From Lichenostomus cassidix (Eukaryota; Chordata; Aves; Passeriformes; Meliphagidae), in NCBI GenBank assembly GCA_008360975.2, contig CM039179.1:62968666-63032665 (forward strand): a stretch of DNA of 64,000 nucleotides. The letters run 5' to 3'. The position numbers and the translations under genes were made by a program. The first letter of the stretch is position 1. The number at the start of each line of letters is the position of its first letter. Below the pieces are notes generated by a model. That model made no database searches. It saw only the letters and a program-made list of their open reading frames with translations, and was not told where the DNA came from. Below, one piece after another: positions 38,701-53,100 of the stretch.

Positions 38701-39885
38701 AATGCACCTGTCTAGACAGGTGAGAGTTAAAGTAGTGGCAACATTTGTTATCCAGGAATGTGTAAATCTAATGCAGGATCACTCTTAAGAAATTACAAGC
38801 TCTTTCCCTGCCAGCAAACATGTGGAATCAACAGACATATGTAGCTAAACATGTAGAGTCGTAAGTGATCCATAGCACTGTATGCCCATGTGAAGCTAAA
38901 GTGGGATTTTCTGAATGTACACAGCTTACCCTATCAGCTCCTCAGTATTAAGAGCATGTGCTACTATTTCAAAATTGCTGAGCATCCTTGTCTTTTTTTG
39001 CTGCCTTCAGAGGGAGATGTGGGTGTTGGGCATGTCTGAAAAGTAGGTCACTGGCATGTCAAGTTCAGACATATCTAACTCAGTGCTCCAGAGAAGATTT
39101 AGTGTCATTAATCTTACCTGAGCACGGGATACAGTGGGACAAGTGCACTGACTCACCCAGCTTTCAGTGCAAGCAGTTCTGCTCAGTGCTGGCAGAAACA
39201 CTTGTGTGTTTCTCAAGAGCCTGCCAGTGATGTGAGTGCTAACTCAGCTTGGCCTCCCGTGTGCTGATCGTGTGTCACTGTGCGAGACTGGCAGGAGGGG
39301 GCTGGGTGTCATCTTGCTAAACCTGCATTTTGCCAATAGCCCTCTTTTTTACCACTAGCTGTATTGTAATTGAGGGAAACTTACAAGTGATAAGTGGCGT
39401 GTGCAGCTTTCCTGGTCATTATGAACTCTGGTCTATGCCCTCTTGTGGGTGAGAGCTCTGTGCTCGCTTCCATGCTACAGAGCTTGGAAATATAGGTGTT
39501 GCAGTCAAGAACTGTTCTCCTTAAAGTATTCACGAGAAGTAAAAGTTTTCACGGTCAATTGAAAATTATCAAAATCCTTTCTTTTTCAAAAATGGCCATT
39601 CTAGACTCTTAGAAGGCGACAAGACCTAGGAGAAAAATATTTATCCTTTTATTCCATAGCTTTTTCTTTGTTATTTAACTTTTTTACTAAAGGGATAGAG
39701 ACCTTTGTCTTCTCCATTACCTTGTATTATCTTAAGTTCCTTCTGAACTTAGGTGTCTCAGCTTCTTCGTATGGATCACTGTATAAACAGTGAGCCCAGA
39801 CTGCTTATCTTATTAGTGTCTTCATCTCACATAGAGAAAACTGTGCAGAGCTTGTATTGCTAGGTTTGGTTTATAGTTTAAGGGT

Positions 39886-39949
39886 TTTTAATACAAATGT
39901 GCACTTCAGCTGTTTTCCACTGTTTTAATACAAATGTGCACTTCAGCTG
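39886..39949. repeat. 37-bp-period tandem duplication (two copies)
   Basis: A 27-base unit beginning TTTTAATACAAATGTGCACT occurs identically at 39886-39912 and 39923-39949, separated by a short TTTTCCACTG-like spacer. It is a local duplication that looks recent because the copies are identical. Confidence 0.9.
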
Positions 39950-42900
39950 GGTATGCTAACTAGCAGGTTTTTTAGGGGGCACAAAAACGTATTGCCTATC
40001 TTGTGTAAATGAAAATCTCTTAGCTAAACTAATGGTGAACTATGAATGGGAATGTGCATATATGACAAGAAATGTGGGAGTTGTCTTTGGCCTTTTGCTG
40101 ACATGACTTCTAACACGGAGAACTGTGATCTTTCCACCCTTAGGTATATCAAAAGCAATCTTCTTCTTGTGGTTTCCCTGTCCAGATGCAGAACATTAAG
40201 CATATAGCATTATAGTTCATGCCTGTGAAAAAGCTCTAATGGAAAGGTGGTTTTCTTCACACAGGGCTGCATTCAGGCAGGGTGCGAGAAACTCTCTGGG
40301 TTTCCTTTCTCCTGTGGTGGAGTGATAGAAAGTGATTGCTTTGCCCAGCAGTGGGGTTGAAATACAGGTCTGTAATTCTTATGTAAGCACAGAGTTATGA
40401 CACTGAGGTCTGCTGTGCCTTGTGTATGGCTGTTGGTTTGCAGCAGAAGTGCAGGTGGCTTGAAGACTGATTTTGATGCTGTTTGTGTATGTATATCAGT
40501 CTAAGCCTGTAGGTTTCACATACAGGTGATTGCAGCATGAGCAGTAGCTCAAGCAGTGCAGAAGGTGTGGATGCTCTTCACAGGTGTAAAAAGACCTGTT
40601 CCTGCCTAGAGGGTCTTTACATTTTGATAAAAACATCAGTCTCCAATAAATTTGTTGGTAGGAATTGAAGAGACCTAGTGCTCTAGATGCAATTTGGTTG
40701 CTTGTATTTTTTTTTAACTAAATTTTTTTGAAATGTTGTAATTTGATGACTGTGTGTTTGGAATAAAGGTCAGGGTGGAGGTTATTGCTGGCTGTTTGCA
40801 TGGAAGAAGTGGATGCTGGCAAGAGGTTTAAGAGGAAGACAGAAGGTCCAAAAGCTCTTGGAATCAGACATTGTTGCAGATGTTGAAAAGTAACTGTTCC
40901 GGATTTGACTAACATGTATCCTGTTGAGATGCCAAAATCTGAGACTAACACATAAAATGGCTCGATGAGTGTTTGTTGGGAGCGATAAACTCCACTTAGT
41001 AACTTGTGGGAGACCTTGCAATGCTGTGCTTTTATAACACTTTGTGCCACCACTTGTTGAAGTTCGTCCAAGCTTGTATATCCCTTGCCTTAAGACGCTC
41101 TCTCCGCCGTGTGTCAGCTAAAGATTTAAAGCACAAGCATTTAGTCTCGTCTCTCTGAGTTGAGCTATGCTGAGGCTACGAGCTCATGTAGGTCAATGCA
41201 CACATTGGTGGAACTCCTGCAGTTGCATTATATTCATGTCTTAACTGAAACATGACAGCTGCAAAAATGTGCTCTGACGTGCCTTGGGATGCAGCTTGTA
41301 CAGGTCTGGCTTCAGCAGCACAGTTAGGCAGCAGAACAGAGTGGAGGAACCTTAGGTGCTTGAGCCTTTTGAGTTCAAGATCCAATGGTTTTTACTCCCC
41401 TCTCTGTTTTAGAGATTATTCTTTCTATAAAAGATGTGGGTGAATATATCTTATCTTGCAAGCTTTATTTGGAATAAGAAGAGCTACTTAATACACATTC
41501 TGTTTGCCTCATGGTAGCCTCTTTTTCTGCCAGCTGCTGAAGAGCATTCTTGAGCTGCAGCAGTTTCAGGATGATGCATCTGCTTCCCATATTATTTTTC
41601 TTCTTGTCTTCCCTGACCCCTGGCATCTGCTTACAGAGACTGGATCTCTCATCTGTGTGTCTCATGTCTGTCAGGCTTGGTGTCCTTCCCCTGCAGTCTC
41701 TCCAATTCTGCAGCTGAGCAGCGCTTCTCGCCAAGAGGGGACTGCACAATGCCACCCCTGTGTGTGGCCTGTGGATTCTGGAAGAAAAACAAGTGCCAGT
41801 TATGGAGTACATGCAATACAGAGATGGCATATAACTGAAAATGTACTGTTGCAGGAAACTTTGTTTTTTCTCCTTACGATAAAGATGTCCAGAGGAGGCA
41901 GCGATGCTGCAACCTGAAACGGCTGCAATAGCTTAAACTAAAGGAATTACAACAGTTTTGAAGCTACCGAGCTATTTAAGTAGGGCTGGCCTTTCATTGT
42001 GGGTCACTTAGCAGACTGAAGGTCTCAAATAGCATGTGACTGTGGTAGCACAATAGAAATATGTCAGTAGCTTGTTTGAGCTACTTTATTTTGTTTACTG
42101 AGACAGACTCTTTTCTTTCCCTCTCTCCAGCTGCACTGGTGCCTGCATGGTATCTGCTGATCTGTGCCCGGGTTTCCCAGCAACATCTTTTAGCTATGTG
42201 ATACTACATGGAAGAGAATTGCTCAAAAATGGCACAAGTTTTGTAAAATGCTGTTTGTAACAGTCCTGAGAGAAGTCAGAAAATATTTGGAGGCTCAGAG
42301 ATCAAATGGAAGGGACAGAATAAGAGGGCATAATGCAGGCACTGCATTGGTGCTTCTGTGCTCAGGATCTCTAAAAGCTTCTTAAATGATGAGCAATGCC
42401 CTAAGGAGAGCAACTGACTTTTGCACAAATGTCTTCTGTGCATCACTGTGTTCTGTGCACTGTAACCTCTCAGAAACTGAAAGACTAGTCACAAAAAACA
42501 CTGCTTTTCCCTTGTTGCTTCATCACACACTTGCCAAATATGAGTGGGTTTGTATAAAACTTCTGGTATCTGCCCAGGGATTTGATAAGAATTGCACTAG
42601 TCCCTAGTGCAGTCTGTTGCAAGGCCAGGAGCAAGAAAAAGCATGGTTGTTTCCCTTCTGCATAGAGTGTGAGGAGTGATGGATGCAGCCATGCAGTACT
42701 GGATGTGGCAGGATGGGATGGGGCACCATGGGAGGGAATAGGAGCAGCAGCCATGGAGAATAGCCACACACAGTGGGGCACATCCTGTTCAGCAGAGCCT
42801 TGTCCTGCATGGGGCAGGAAACAGAAGATGAAATTTCCTCCTTTATACTTTCGTGAGGTAAAGAAATTATGTAAATGGGAAAACTATAAAGCAAACATCC

Positions 42901-45900
42901 ACACAGGAATGACAAGTACCCCTGCAAGCAGTTCAGGTGAGTGGCTGGCGCAAGCCTGGAAAATGAAATGGACAGTTTTGTGAAAGGAGAAGCAGGAGAG
43001 GGCAAGTTTACCAGGCAACCCTGCAGAGAGGGAGCTTTACATAATCACAAAGCCATATGTATTTCTTGGGGTTCTTCATGTGTCACAGTCTGCATGCCTG
43101 ATGGCTTGAAACTGCACATAAATAATGGCCAAAATGGATATTTGGCTAGTCAGAAAACAAGTAATAAATTCTACAAATTAGTCTGTGCCAAAATTTTAGA
43201 TGGACAAAATACTGCCTTCATCCTCGTGAGACGGACAACAGTTATGGAGGCTGGGCTAAAAAAAGTGGTGTTTTAATTTTTTTCTTAGTCAGGCTGCAGG
43301 AAATAGTGTTGTGTAACTAACCTTGGCCAGATTTTGAACATATGGGCTTTGCTTGTCTCACCATGTGTATTCACCACTTAAATTATGTTTTTCAGGGAAC
43401 TCTTAAGGTTTTGAGTGCTGAATTGAAGGCAATGCCAAAGCACAGTTCTGGGTAGAAAAGCACTGCTGTTCTGCTGCCAAGTTTACTGCAAAGTTTTGTC
43501 TAACATTGTCTTTTATTTTCCAAGTCCTGTACCATTCCCTCCTACTGTGAGGTGAAAGATCAATGTACTTAGCAGGTTTTTGCAATAACAGTAGTGATTG
43601 ATAAACCCCAGAAAGCAATGCTTTTGACCTTTACAGGTCTGTAATCATGGTTTCCTTAGGAGTTAAGTCCTGCAGAGAGAGATCTGAGAAAAGACTGTCC
43701 TAATGTGAAGTGGCCTGTTTTGCCACCAGGTTGAATTGTCTGGATTCAGGTGGTAGAACAAGTACAGTGCTTTGTCTTGAAGGGGTATGGAGAGAAGATC
43801 CATGCCTGTGTTTAGAACATGACAGATAATGAGATTTTGCCCCTCCAGCAGTGACTGCAAATGTGGTAAATTTAGCTTTGGCTTCAAATTCACTTATAAT
43901 GGCAAATAAAGACTTAATTGTGTTCTTAAGTAGGAGGTGCATCTGCTTTGTGGAGTTCTTTGGGGTCTTAAACTAAACAGCTTTTTTTTTTCCCCCCTTT
44001 AAGCTCTAATAAGATCTAGTCATGAGTTGCTGCTAAAGCTTTTACTTTAGCTTAAAAGATAATAAGGTATAGTGAAAACATAATTACATTTATACAAGCT
44101 AATGCATGCTAAAGGATAGGAGATTAGAGGGTTTTGGTGTTGGTAAAGAGCAGTGGTACATATCCTCCTGGTACAGTGGTTTCAAGATTTAGATATCTAA
44201 GTACCAGCAGTCTCTGTCTTCCACACTGTTAACTTATCTGTGGCTTGAAATAAAAAAACCCAAACATATAAACAGGGACTGGAAAAGAAGTTCAGTAGGT
44301 TTATTGTGATGGAAGATAAGATGAGGTAGGAGAGCACTGAAAATTAATCTGTTCTGTTGCTTTTCTTGTCACTGTTTAGCCCTTCTGGAGCAATACAGCA
44401 AAGCTTATCTTATAGATGTCTCCTCTGATTTGGATGCTTTTCTGAGAACAGCTACACTGGGGTTTCTTTTCTTGCAAGTGTCAGCTGGCACTGCAAGATC
44501 AAGTGATGAACTCACTATTCTGTAAGGTAATTGTCTACATGCATGTTTCTAGGCCAGATTAGTATGCAAAAATACAGAAGGGATTGCCTTTTCAATTAAA
44601 AAAATTGCCCCTTATCTCAGAAAACCATGTAATGTAATCCCTTTTAAGAGACAGGTGCTCATTAAGTATTTTGCCCGCTTTCTAACTTAGATAAACTTTA
44701 GGAATCTGTGCTGTGAAACTGGAAATCATGGCCTGCATTCTGTTTCTAACTAGTTTGCTCTCATTTTGGTTATGTGCTGAATTATCCTTCCTTTACATAT
44801 ATTCTTCTAGATCGTGTTATTAAGCTGTATCTTCTCATTCCCATACTCCATTCCTTTTTTTCCCATCTGATACAGGGAAACTCTGCCCCTCCTGTCAGCT
44901 TTGTGTTTTGCTAGAGCAAATGTGGGCTGTGGAGTCATCCAATGAGCAGTTCAAAGAGCAATTTCAAAGGCTTCATATTTTGCAGCACCATGTGCATTCC
45001 ATGAGATAGAATGAAGGTAGGATTTCCAAGGAGAAGCTTTCAGCTTTGATGGCAAGGGCATGGCCTGTGGTCCAGCCTGGCTTTTGCTGCATGCAGGGTT
45101 GGCTAAAGACAGCTGCAGTGTTCTGATGGCAGTGGAGATCCTCTACACGTGTCTTGGCTGGACTTGGGAATCGTGCCTTGGCTTCACTGGCTCTTTCAGC
45201 AGCACTGACAATAAGCAGTTGTCAAAGGATGATTGCACTTCTGCAGTTACTGGAAGTCCAGCAGGGAAGTCATGCCTGTGCTGTTCTCCAGCATCAAGCA
45301 TACAGCCCTTGTGCCAGTTCTTGTCCTGTTGGTCCTGTTGCTTCAGACTCCTGTGGCACAGGAGTCCTTGATCAGGCAGTAGCCTCAGCATAGCCTGTTT
45401 TCTGCTGCCAGGAGCTTAATGGGAGGTGAAAGGGTCTTTGCTGAAAAGTCCTGCATTTGGCTTCTAGAGGTAAATGTTCTCTATGCTTTCAGTATGCCAT
45501 GGGAACACTTTACTTCAGCATAAGCAGAAGCAAATGCTGATAAAAATTAGAAATCTAAGTAGGGGAAGGTAGTAGTACTAACATGGGGAAAAGAGGACTA
45601 AAGCAGTCTCAACACTAATTGTGCTGAGGTGAGAGGGTGAAAAGATAATCTATCTGTCAAATCAAGATTGACACCTTTGGCTTTATTGTCCCCTAGGGCT
45701 GGACTGATGTTATTTAATTACTGGAATTAAGAAGTTAATACTTTTTGCTGCATTCAAGTGGTGTGTATAGTTCTGTTCCACTGAGCCCTGTGTCCCATTC
45801 AGTCAAAACAACTATAATTAAGCCCAGAAAAAACACTTTGGATCAACCAAAGCCTTACCTGGACTGTTCTGTGTACTGCCTTAGCAGCTGAGACTTTGAG

Positions 45901-48900
45901 TGTTGTCCAGTGAGGAAAAGCCTGTCTGATACTACCTCAAGTTTTCTAAGTTCTGCTACATCTGAAGTTTTTGAGACTGCTTTGGCAGCTAAGAATGGAC
46001 GTATGCTGGATTTCCTCAGGCAGGAGCAAGTGAGGGAAGCATCTTGTGTAAGAGGATTAGCTGCAATGGGTGGTAGACCACTGCACTTGGCAGTGTCCAA
46101 GGAATAGTTCAGTCTCTTCCCTTCAGGAAATGAATCAGACTTCATAAACAAATCTCTTCTTGGTAACTTCTGCAACTGCCAGCTAATGAGTGGGAATAAA
46201 TGAATCCATCTTCATGCTTTGAAAATATCAACTGATAAATGATCCTGCCAGGTTTCCAACAGGGACATCAGCTCAGACCTGTAAAAGCACTGAACTCCCA
46301 GCTTCACACTCTGATCCCTGTTGTTGCCATGATTATTTGTAGCCAAAAGGCCAAAGCACATAAAATTTTGGAGAGCTTGCTATGGGGGAGTCCCATGGCA
46401 GTCTGAGCTATGAAGCACCAGCAGATGAGGATCCCTGTTGGGATGGGCTGTTGCTAAGACTTCTCAGCTATGCTGCAGGCAGGATTTCTGCAGGCTTTGC
46501 TCTGGGGGAACACTTGGGACCTCTGTTGTTTGGCATTTCATCTCCCCCTTTGCACACTCTTTATGGCTGCTATTATGGTTGGGGAGCACAAGACCAGGGG
46601 GAAGGGAGGAAATCCCACAGTAGCTTGTACAACTAATTCAGCTCCCAGAGTGCTGATTGTTGAAGATTAAAGGAAGAGTAGGGGGGATTTTGTCAAACAA
46701 AATGGTATAAATTCTGGTGGTCATGGTCCTTTGGTTTCCAGCAGTAAGCTTTTCCACAAATAGTGTCACTAACCCATATTGTATACCAGAGAAAGCAGTA
46801 GGGAAAGGGAGCTGTGAATGTACTGATTGTTTAAAAAAAAATTACATGCTGTAGGAGCTGAAAAATGCATGAACTTCATCTGCATTCTGAAAGCTCCTCA
46901 GTGTTTTCAGATGCTTTTACTCCATTCTTTAGTAGATAAGAGAGAAGCTTGGTGAGGATTTCCTTAATAAGTTTTTGTGACCATGAAACCAAGCCAAGAA
47001 GTCTCCATCCCCAGCTAGTTTCATCCATAGCATCCTTTGGCTCACAGCTTATATTCATTATTCTGAAACCTCTTTCTTGACGAATCAGACATGAACATTG
47101 TTGTCTGGTTCTTATGAGGTGTGAACACACCTGAATGGATGGCCCAAGGACTGCAAATATTGAGGTCACCAGCAGGAAGCATGGATAAACCTAACAAATG
47201 GCTTGGTCTGCCTCAGTCAGTGTCTCCCATGGCCTTTCCTGTGCTCTAAAACTGAACTTGTGTTCACATGACCTTTTTGATGTGAACAGACATTTTTACA
47301 TGGTTTTAGGAGTCAAATCCTTTAAGAAACAAGTGTAATTGTTATTCAGCTGTTAAGCACAAAACCTAAACTATTAAATGTCTAGGCAAGTGTTTTGTAC
47401 ACAAAATGATCTGGGAAAAGTAGATAAATAACCACTCTGACAAAAATTCTGAAGATGGGAAAAGCAAATGACATGGGTAATTGCTTAGTGATCTGTGTTT
47501 GTGTTTAGCATGTGGATTAAAAAGTGCAAACAGTGGTTTCAAAAAGTGGTGCGTGTGCATGGATTGACATCACAGACTCAATGGTATTTTTCCAGAAATA
47601 AATTATACTGCCTGTGTTTGAAGGCAAGCTCCTAATTTGCAAGCTGGTCATTGTGATACTCTGAAGCATTGTCCTGGCAATGGTCTTTTTGTTTTGAGTT
47701 TCATTTCCTTTTTTTGCTGTGTATGATAACTCTAAGCGAAAAAAAGGTATTTATTCAGTTATTGACCAATGCTGCTACACTGACCTTAGGCTAATAGAAA
47801 TGAAGGAGGGAAAGTGGGAATATGTGGGCCACCTTGAGATATTACTGTGATGTGCAATGTAACAAGAAAGAAGAGCTCCTGTGAAGGTAAACAGCAAACC
47901 CCTTGTTGTTCTCACTTTCCTGTTCTTTTAGACAAGCCCAGTATTGCACAAGATGGTTGGTGTAGAGAAGGATCAATATTGTTTCCTTTTTGTGATGGCT
48001 CCATGAACCATCTGGGAGAAATGGGTAGCTGAACCCATGGCCAGTTGCTATAGTGACTGTATTTCTAATAGATTAAATAGTGCAACAGTATGTTTTCAAG
48101 CACGGGGATCTGGCTGGCTCTGCTGTCTGGTTGTTGGTATCAGGCGCTGTTCTTGCCATGACCCAATTTGCACAACATCAAACAGTTTCCATGCAGCATT
48201 TGGGAGTCATCTTGTACCAGGGACTGTTCCCAGTACATAGCTTGGATGCAGCTGCTGCTTTCTATGCCAGGTGGCCTCACTGCTGGAGGCTGGTCCCAGG
48301 CTTGTGTCACTTATTAATGTGGGTGTGTTTCACACCTCTGGAGCACCCAGATCATGTGGCCATTCATCCTGGCGGGGATCAGATTGCTTACAGGAAATCG
48401 GTTCTGTGATTTGAAAAAAAAAAACAACCCACCCAAACCAACTAAGCCACTGGTTTAAACAAGACACAGCCCTTGAAACTGTTATGCCTGTAAACACTTC
48501 TGCTGGTTGGAGATCTGTAACAGGAAGTTTAAAAAACGTGAATTTGAGACCAAAGTAGTTTGAGATTCTTGCGATAACTTCAAGCAGACCTCAAAGGAGG
48601 ACAGGTCTCCCAGGGCCCGTGCACTGAGCAGAAGTGCATGTGCTTGCCAAATTCCTGTGTGTGACGTTGGCCAGTGGCCCACAGGGCTGCAGCCAGGGCT
48701 GGAACCCAGCTGGAGCACTGAAGTTGCATTCATGGCCTCTGTGGCCAAGTTCTCTGGTCAGACCTCTGTGCTCGCTTCCTGCACCACGGGGGGCCCAAGC
48801 ATTGGACCTGTAACCAATGTGAATACATCTTCTGGCATTCCTCAATAGCTGTCAAGATATATTTTCTCCATGAGTCTTTGTTTCTGACACCCAGGGATCT

Positions 48901-49666
48901 TTGGCCAGTGTGAGCAGAGCAGTTAATGTCCTGTAGCTCTGGGAGATGGGACCTGAATGCTTCCTTACATGCCAGCTCCTTCCCTGTTTACGCCGTCCCA
49001 GGGTGACATCCTTCCAGTGGGCTTGGTGTCATTGCAGCTGCACTGTGCCTGCCAGAAAAAGTGCTCAGCTTCATTCTAGTGACAGTTCCTTCACTGTTTC
49101 AGACCGTGTGAAAGCTTTGGTCCTGTATTTTTGAAGTCATAGAACAGTGCTAAGCTATAGTAATGACCAGTTTTGAAATAAAAGTCACTAGTCGTCTGCA
49201 TCTGAAACACAGACAGTTAGACATTGGGTGCTGAAGAGAGAATTCTTCATCAGGGAGATCCACATCTAGAGCATAGCTTGAAGAAGATCGAGGAAGTCCG
49301 GAGACCCTCTGCTGTGAAATTTTACCTAACCATTTAATCTTCAAAAATACCTTCAGTCATAAAAATTACATTTGTTCTCCTCTCAATTCCTAAAATATTT
49401 CAAATAAGCTGGACATGTAGTTGTCACAGACCTTACCCCAAGCAGCTTTTTGCTCATACATTTGGTGTTGCTGACAAATAATTGTAGAAAACTCTAATAG
49501 GTTTTGTAGGTTGTATTAAAACTTCAAGAAAGACAGAAAATCAGAAAACTTCATTTCCTGGTAAAACTGGTGATGCCACAAAGGAACTATGAAGAGGAAA
49601 TGGGCTGCCTCAATAGCTTTTGAGCTCTTCTACCTAAGAAAAGCAAGGAAACTTCAGGTACAATAA

Positions 49667-50140
49667 TTAGTCTTCAAAGGACATTTTCAATAGAAAGCAC
49701 TTTAAAGTTAGAGATGCTTGTTTTATAACTGTCACATAGGTCTTTCTACCTTGTCCAGTTTGCCTGCCACTGATAATGTAACAGAAGTTACTGGTGCTGT
49801 TGGGGCAAAGTCTTGTGGGAGAATAATCTTTTTTGTAGTTTTTGTACAAGCTGTTTCCATTTGAGTATCTAGTGTATTTCAGTCCTTCCTTATTTTCTGT
49901 CTTCTCCTTTACCCACTGTTTTGGGGACAGTGATGTGTCTCCCATTAGGAAGAAATAGTAATTTCCTTTTGCTTCAATGTGCAAACAGACACCAAAATTA
50001 TCATGGCGCGTTTCATCCTGCTCCAGTGTCATTTGAGAGTTTTGCAACTGACCTTGTGAGTGGGACCAGCTGAGCATTTCTAAAGGGCAGGTGATATTTG
50101 TGTTACTGGAGGAGTGCATGTACAGGGTGATAGATATCCC
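49667..50140 (-). other. Unrecognised minus-strand open frame, 157 codons
   Basis: The longest stop-free protein-like frame outside the CpG islands. It is open from 50140 (after an in-frame TAA at 50141-50143) to a stop at 49667; the first ATG is at 50119 and gives 150 residues. I do not recognise the protein. A segment reading GNYYFFLMGDTS then, after LSPK, QWVKE loosely recalls the last strand and helix of a pleckstrin-homology domain (aromatic strand followed by a W-V helix), but this is weak pattern matching. The frame could end at a splice donor (CAAG/GTAGAA) at 49745. It lies antisense in WDFY2 intron 1. By a rough stop-codon estimate, one frame this long is expected by chance in six frames of 64 kb, so coding status is doubtful. 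Confidence 0.2.
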
Positions 50141-53100
50141 TTAGCTGTCACTGCCACAGTAATTGGGATGGGGCAGTGACCAGGCTGGAAAATACATGTT
50201 GGATGTAGCATTATTGTTCTGACACTCTTTAGCATAGTGCTGCCCCATGGCAGTTGTGTTCTCCTCCTGTTCCTGAGCTCTTGGCCCTAGTTGCTAAGCT
50301 GGGTTTGTGTCTTGGAGCCAGGCTTTCCAGTGGCAAGGATTGTTGTCTTCTATAGAATGTTGTTGTTCACTCTCGGATTGTGAGGGAATTCATATATAGT
50401 AGTTTGTTTCATGTGTGGAGTGTCTTATTGGAGGAGCCTTTTGTGTTTTCTATGAAAAGTTTCTTGTTTCATTTTTAATATTACTTTAACTGTTCTCAGG
50501 ATTGTTGGTCTGAAATTATGCTGTGGTACAGGTCTTCTGATACTGAGGAAACGGTGTGAGTATTTTGTCTCAGCTCTGAGTTGTTGTAAGGTTACGACTG
50601 CCTTTTTAAGGCATCAAGAGGATCAAGAAAGCAACAGAATTTCCTTAAAGTCATGTATGCGTGGAATACCCAGGACATAAGAGTTTTTTCTACAAAATCT
50701 GCTGCTTTTGCTGTATCGCAAGATTGTATTTTCTTACTTTGGACACAAATAGAAATTCTACTGGGCCTCCATTGCATAAAATCTTGTAGAAACAAGAATT
50801 TTAACCATATATTGAAAGAGAGACGTGTATTTGGAGTCAAATAAAATTAAATAGCATGCAGCTATCAATTATGCAGATGTAACAAAAATAAACAGAACAA
50901 GATGTCCAACTTAGGTCTTCTTCTTCCTGTGAAACTAAATTGATATTCTTTCCTGAAGTCAGATCAGAGTTACACTGGTGTTGCTATTTGGCAATATGAT
51001 ATGGTTATGTATTATATAAAAAAAATATGAAAAATCATCTGGAAAAGCTTAAAGTTGAAATGGAAAGGTTTCCTTGGAGAGAGAAAGAATGGGATGAATG
51101 TGTGATTACACATCCTGCCTTGTAGAGAAGTTTACTTCTTGTTCAGTCAGTGCATATCCAGTCTTGATGCTCTGAAAAAATGTCACTGCTACATCTTTGA
51201 TAAGCTTGTATAGTGTCGATTGGCTTGCACTGTGGTGTTTCATGAGAGGCCCATTTTTCAGTACCTACCTCTGTAGTGGAAGCAGAACTCCCATACCTGT
51301 CCTCTTACCTTAGACCAGCTGGTGTTTGATATCACTGTCCTTAAGTTCTCGTGTGGAACTGGGTCATGGCACTGCTTTTTCTGTATGTCCAGGACTGATT
51401 TAGAAGCATCTCAAACATATGGTTTTTATATTTGACTAATATTTTGACTCATATTTTGTAAACATTTCCTGAACAGGACCAAGTTTGATTCTGTGTGTTT
51501 GTTTATTCAGAAGCTAAGCTGCTTTGAACAGAAAAACGTTTCATTCTTGAGACCCAGTAATAACTTGTCTCAAGTTAGGGAAGAAAAGAGAGTAGGGATT
51601 TAAGAGCCAGGGCTGAGACTTGAAACTTTCCATGAATACTGCAGAGGAAGACAACATAAGTGAGCTTTTTCTTTTCCTTTAAAAATGTGCAATTTTTGCA
51701 GTATGCAGTTGGGAAAAAGGTCACTTGACATTGAATTCAGATAGCCTGCATTGGTCATAACTTCCTTTTTCAAACTGTTGTTTGTTTTTCTCTATGCTTA
51801 TTTCACAGTGATAGATAATGAACCTTTGTTTGTCTTAAATGCCAAAAGCAATTCCTGTCTGTTAAAAAAAAAACAGAGCCTAAGGGATTTAGTGTCCCCA
51901 GTAACAGAGCAAGAACTTTGTGAGGTATCAAGGTAAGTGCAATTGCACTTTGAGGAGAAGCCTTAATGTGCAAAATGCTTTCCAATTTACAAATTTGGAG
52001 GCTACATGCAGGGTAGTTGTCGAGTGCAGCTGTAAGATTTTTGTTGCCCTGTCTGTCACCAGGCTGCCTTGAAAATGCAAAATGTGGAGCTGGATTTCTC
52101 CCCTTACTTCTGGTGAGGGATAATGCACATGCACAAAGCTGCCCTGATATCACAGTAATTGGGGTGGTGGGAGAGTCTTGGTGTTTGAAGGGTTTATGTT
52201 CAGCCTGTTACCTCCATTTGGATAGACCTATTATTACCAAAATACTGTACTCTTTCAGTTTCCTTGTCTGAGTGTTACTGAGCCAGACATTCACTGCCAT
52301 CCTTACTGCAGGCTTCGCATCATTTGTTCTTTATATCCTGTTCCCTATTCCTTGTTCTTTCTATTTGTGTTCTATCTCTAATTCCTTTCAACTCACTCTC
52401 TCATTTCCTCACCTTCCCACTTATTAATTCTCTCATGACCCTCCTCTTATCAGTTTGGAATTCAAAAAAGGCAGGCTGTCTCCTTCCTGCATGAACTTGG
52501 AGCAGCTGCACATCCTTGCTAATGCTGTTAAATATCAATATCCAAGTCATCTGATATGAAAGTGAAATGGGGCAGCTTGGATCAGGAAAATCACTGACAC
52601 CAGAACTTGGTAAAAACAACCTTGTGCCTTGGTGATGTGAAAAGGCATTTGGTGTGTTTAGCTGGTTTTATCTGCAAGGTATTGCCTTCTGAAAACCTGA
52701 AGTACCCACTGTATCCTTCAGTGGTCCAGCAGCAGTCTGCAGTAATTCCCAGTTTATTACTATGTTCTTTTAAACCTGTTTAAATATTATTAAAATGCAT
52801 TAAGTTGTTATGAGTAATTGAGTGATGGTGAATGTGTGGTGCCTCCCAGGCATGAGGGATGGGATGCTACAAGAAGTAGAGAAATGGAAATCAAATGGGA
52901 AGAATTTCTTCCATTTGGAGTGAGTGGGCAAAATGGCAGTATTTGCCTTTGCCTTGCTGCTTCAAAGTTGACTTGGTGAAGAAGGGAACATCAGCAGCTT
53001 GAGGAGGTATGTGGGCTACCTCTGCAGGTGCTTGTGGGGATGCAAAATGCTGAAGGCTTGCTACTGCCAAGGAGAGGTGACCTTGGTAGCCTGGTACCTG

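Noticed and set aside
46382..46670. Three overlapping plus-strand frames of 61-84 codons
   Set aside because: All three frames are open at once, as expected from low stop density rather than coding selection; no domain recognised.
52401..52619. Minus-strand frame ending at a good GGGAAG/GTGAGG donor (52413)
   Set aside because: Could be an exon of an antisense gene, but there is no convincing acceptor, no recognisable domain and no link to other segments.
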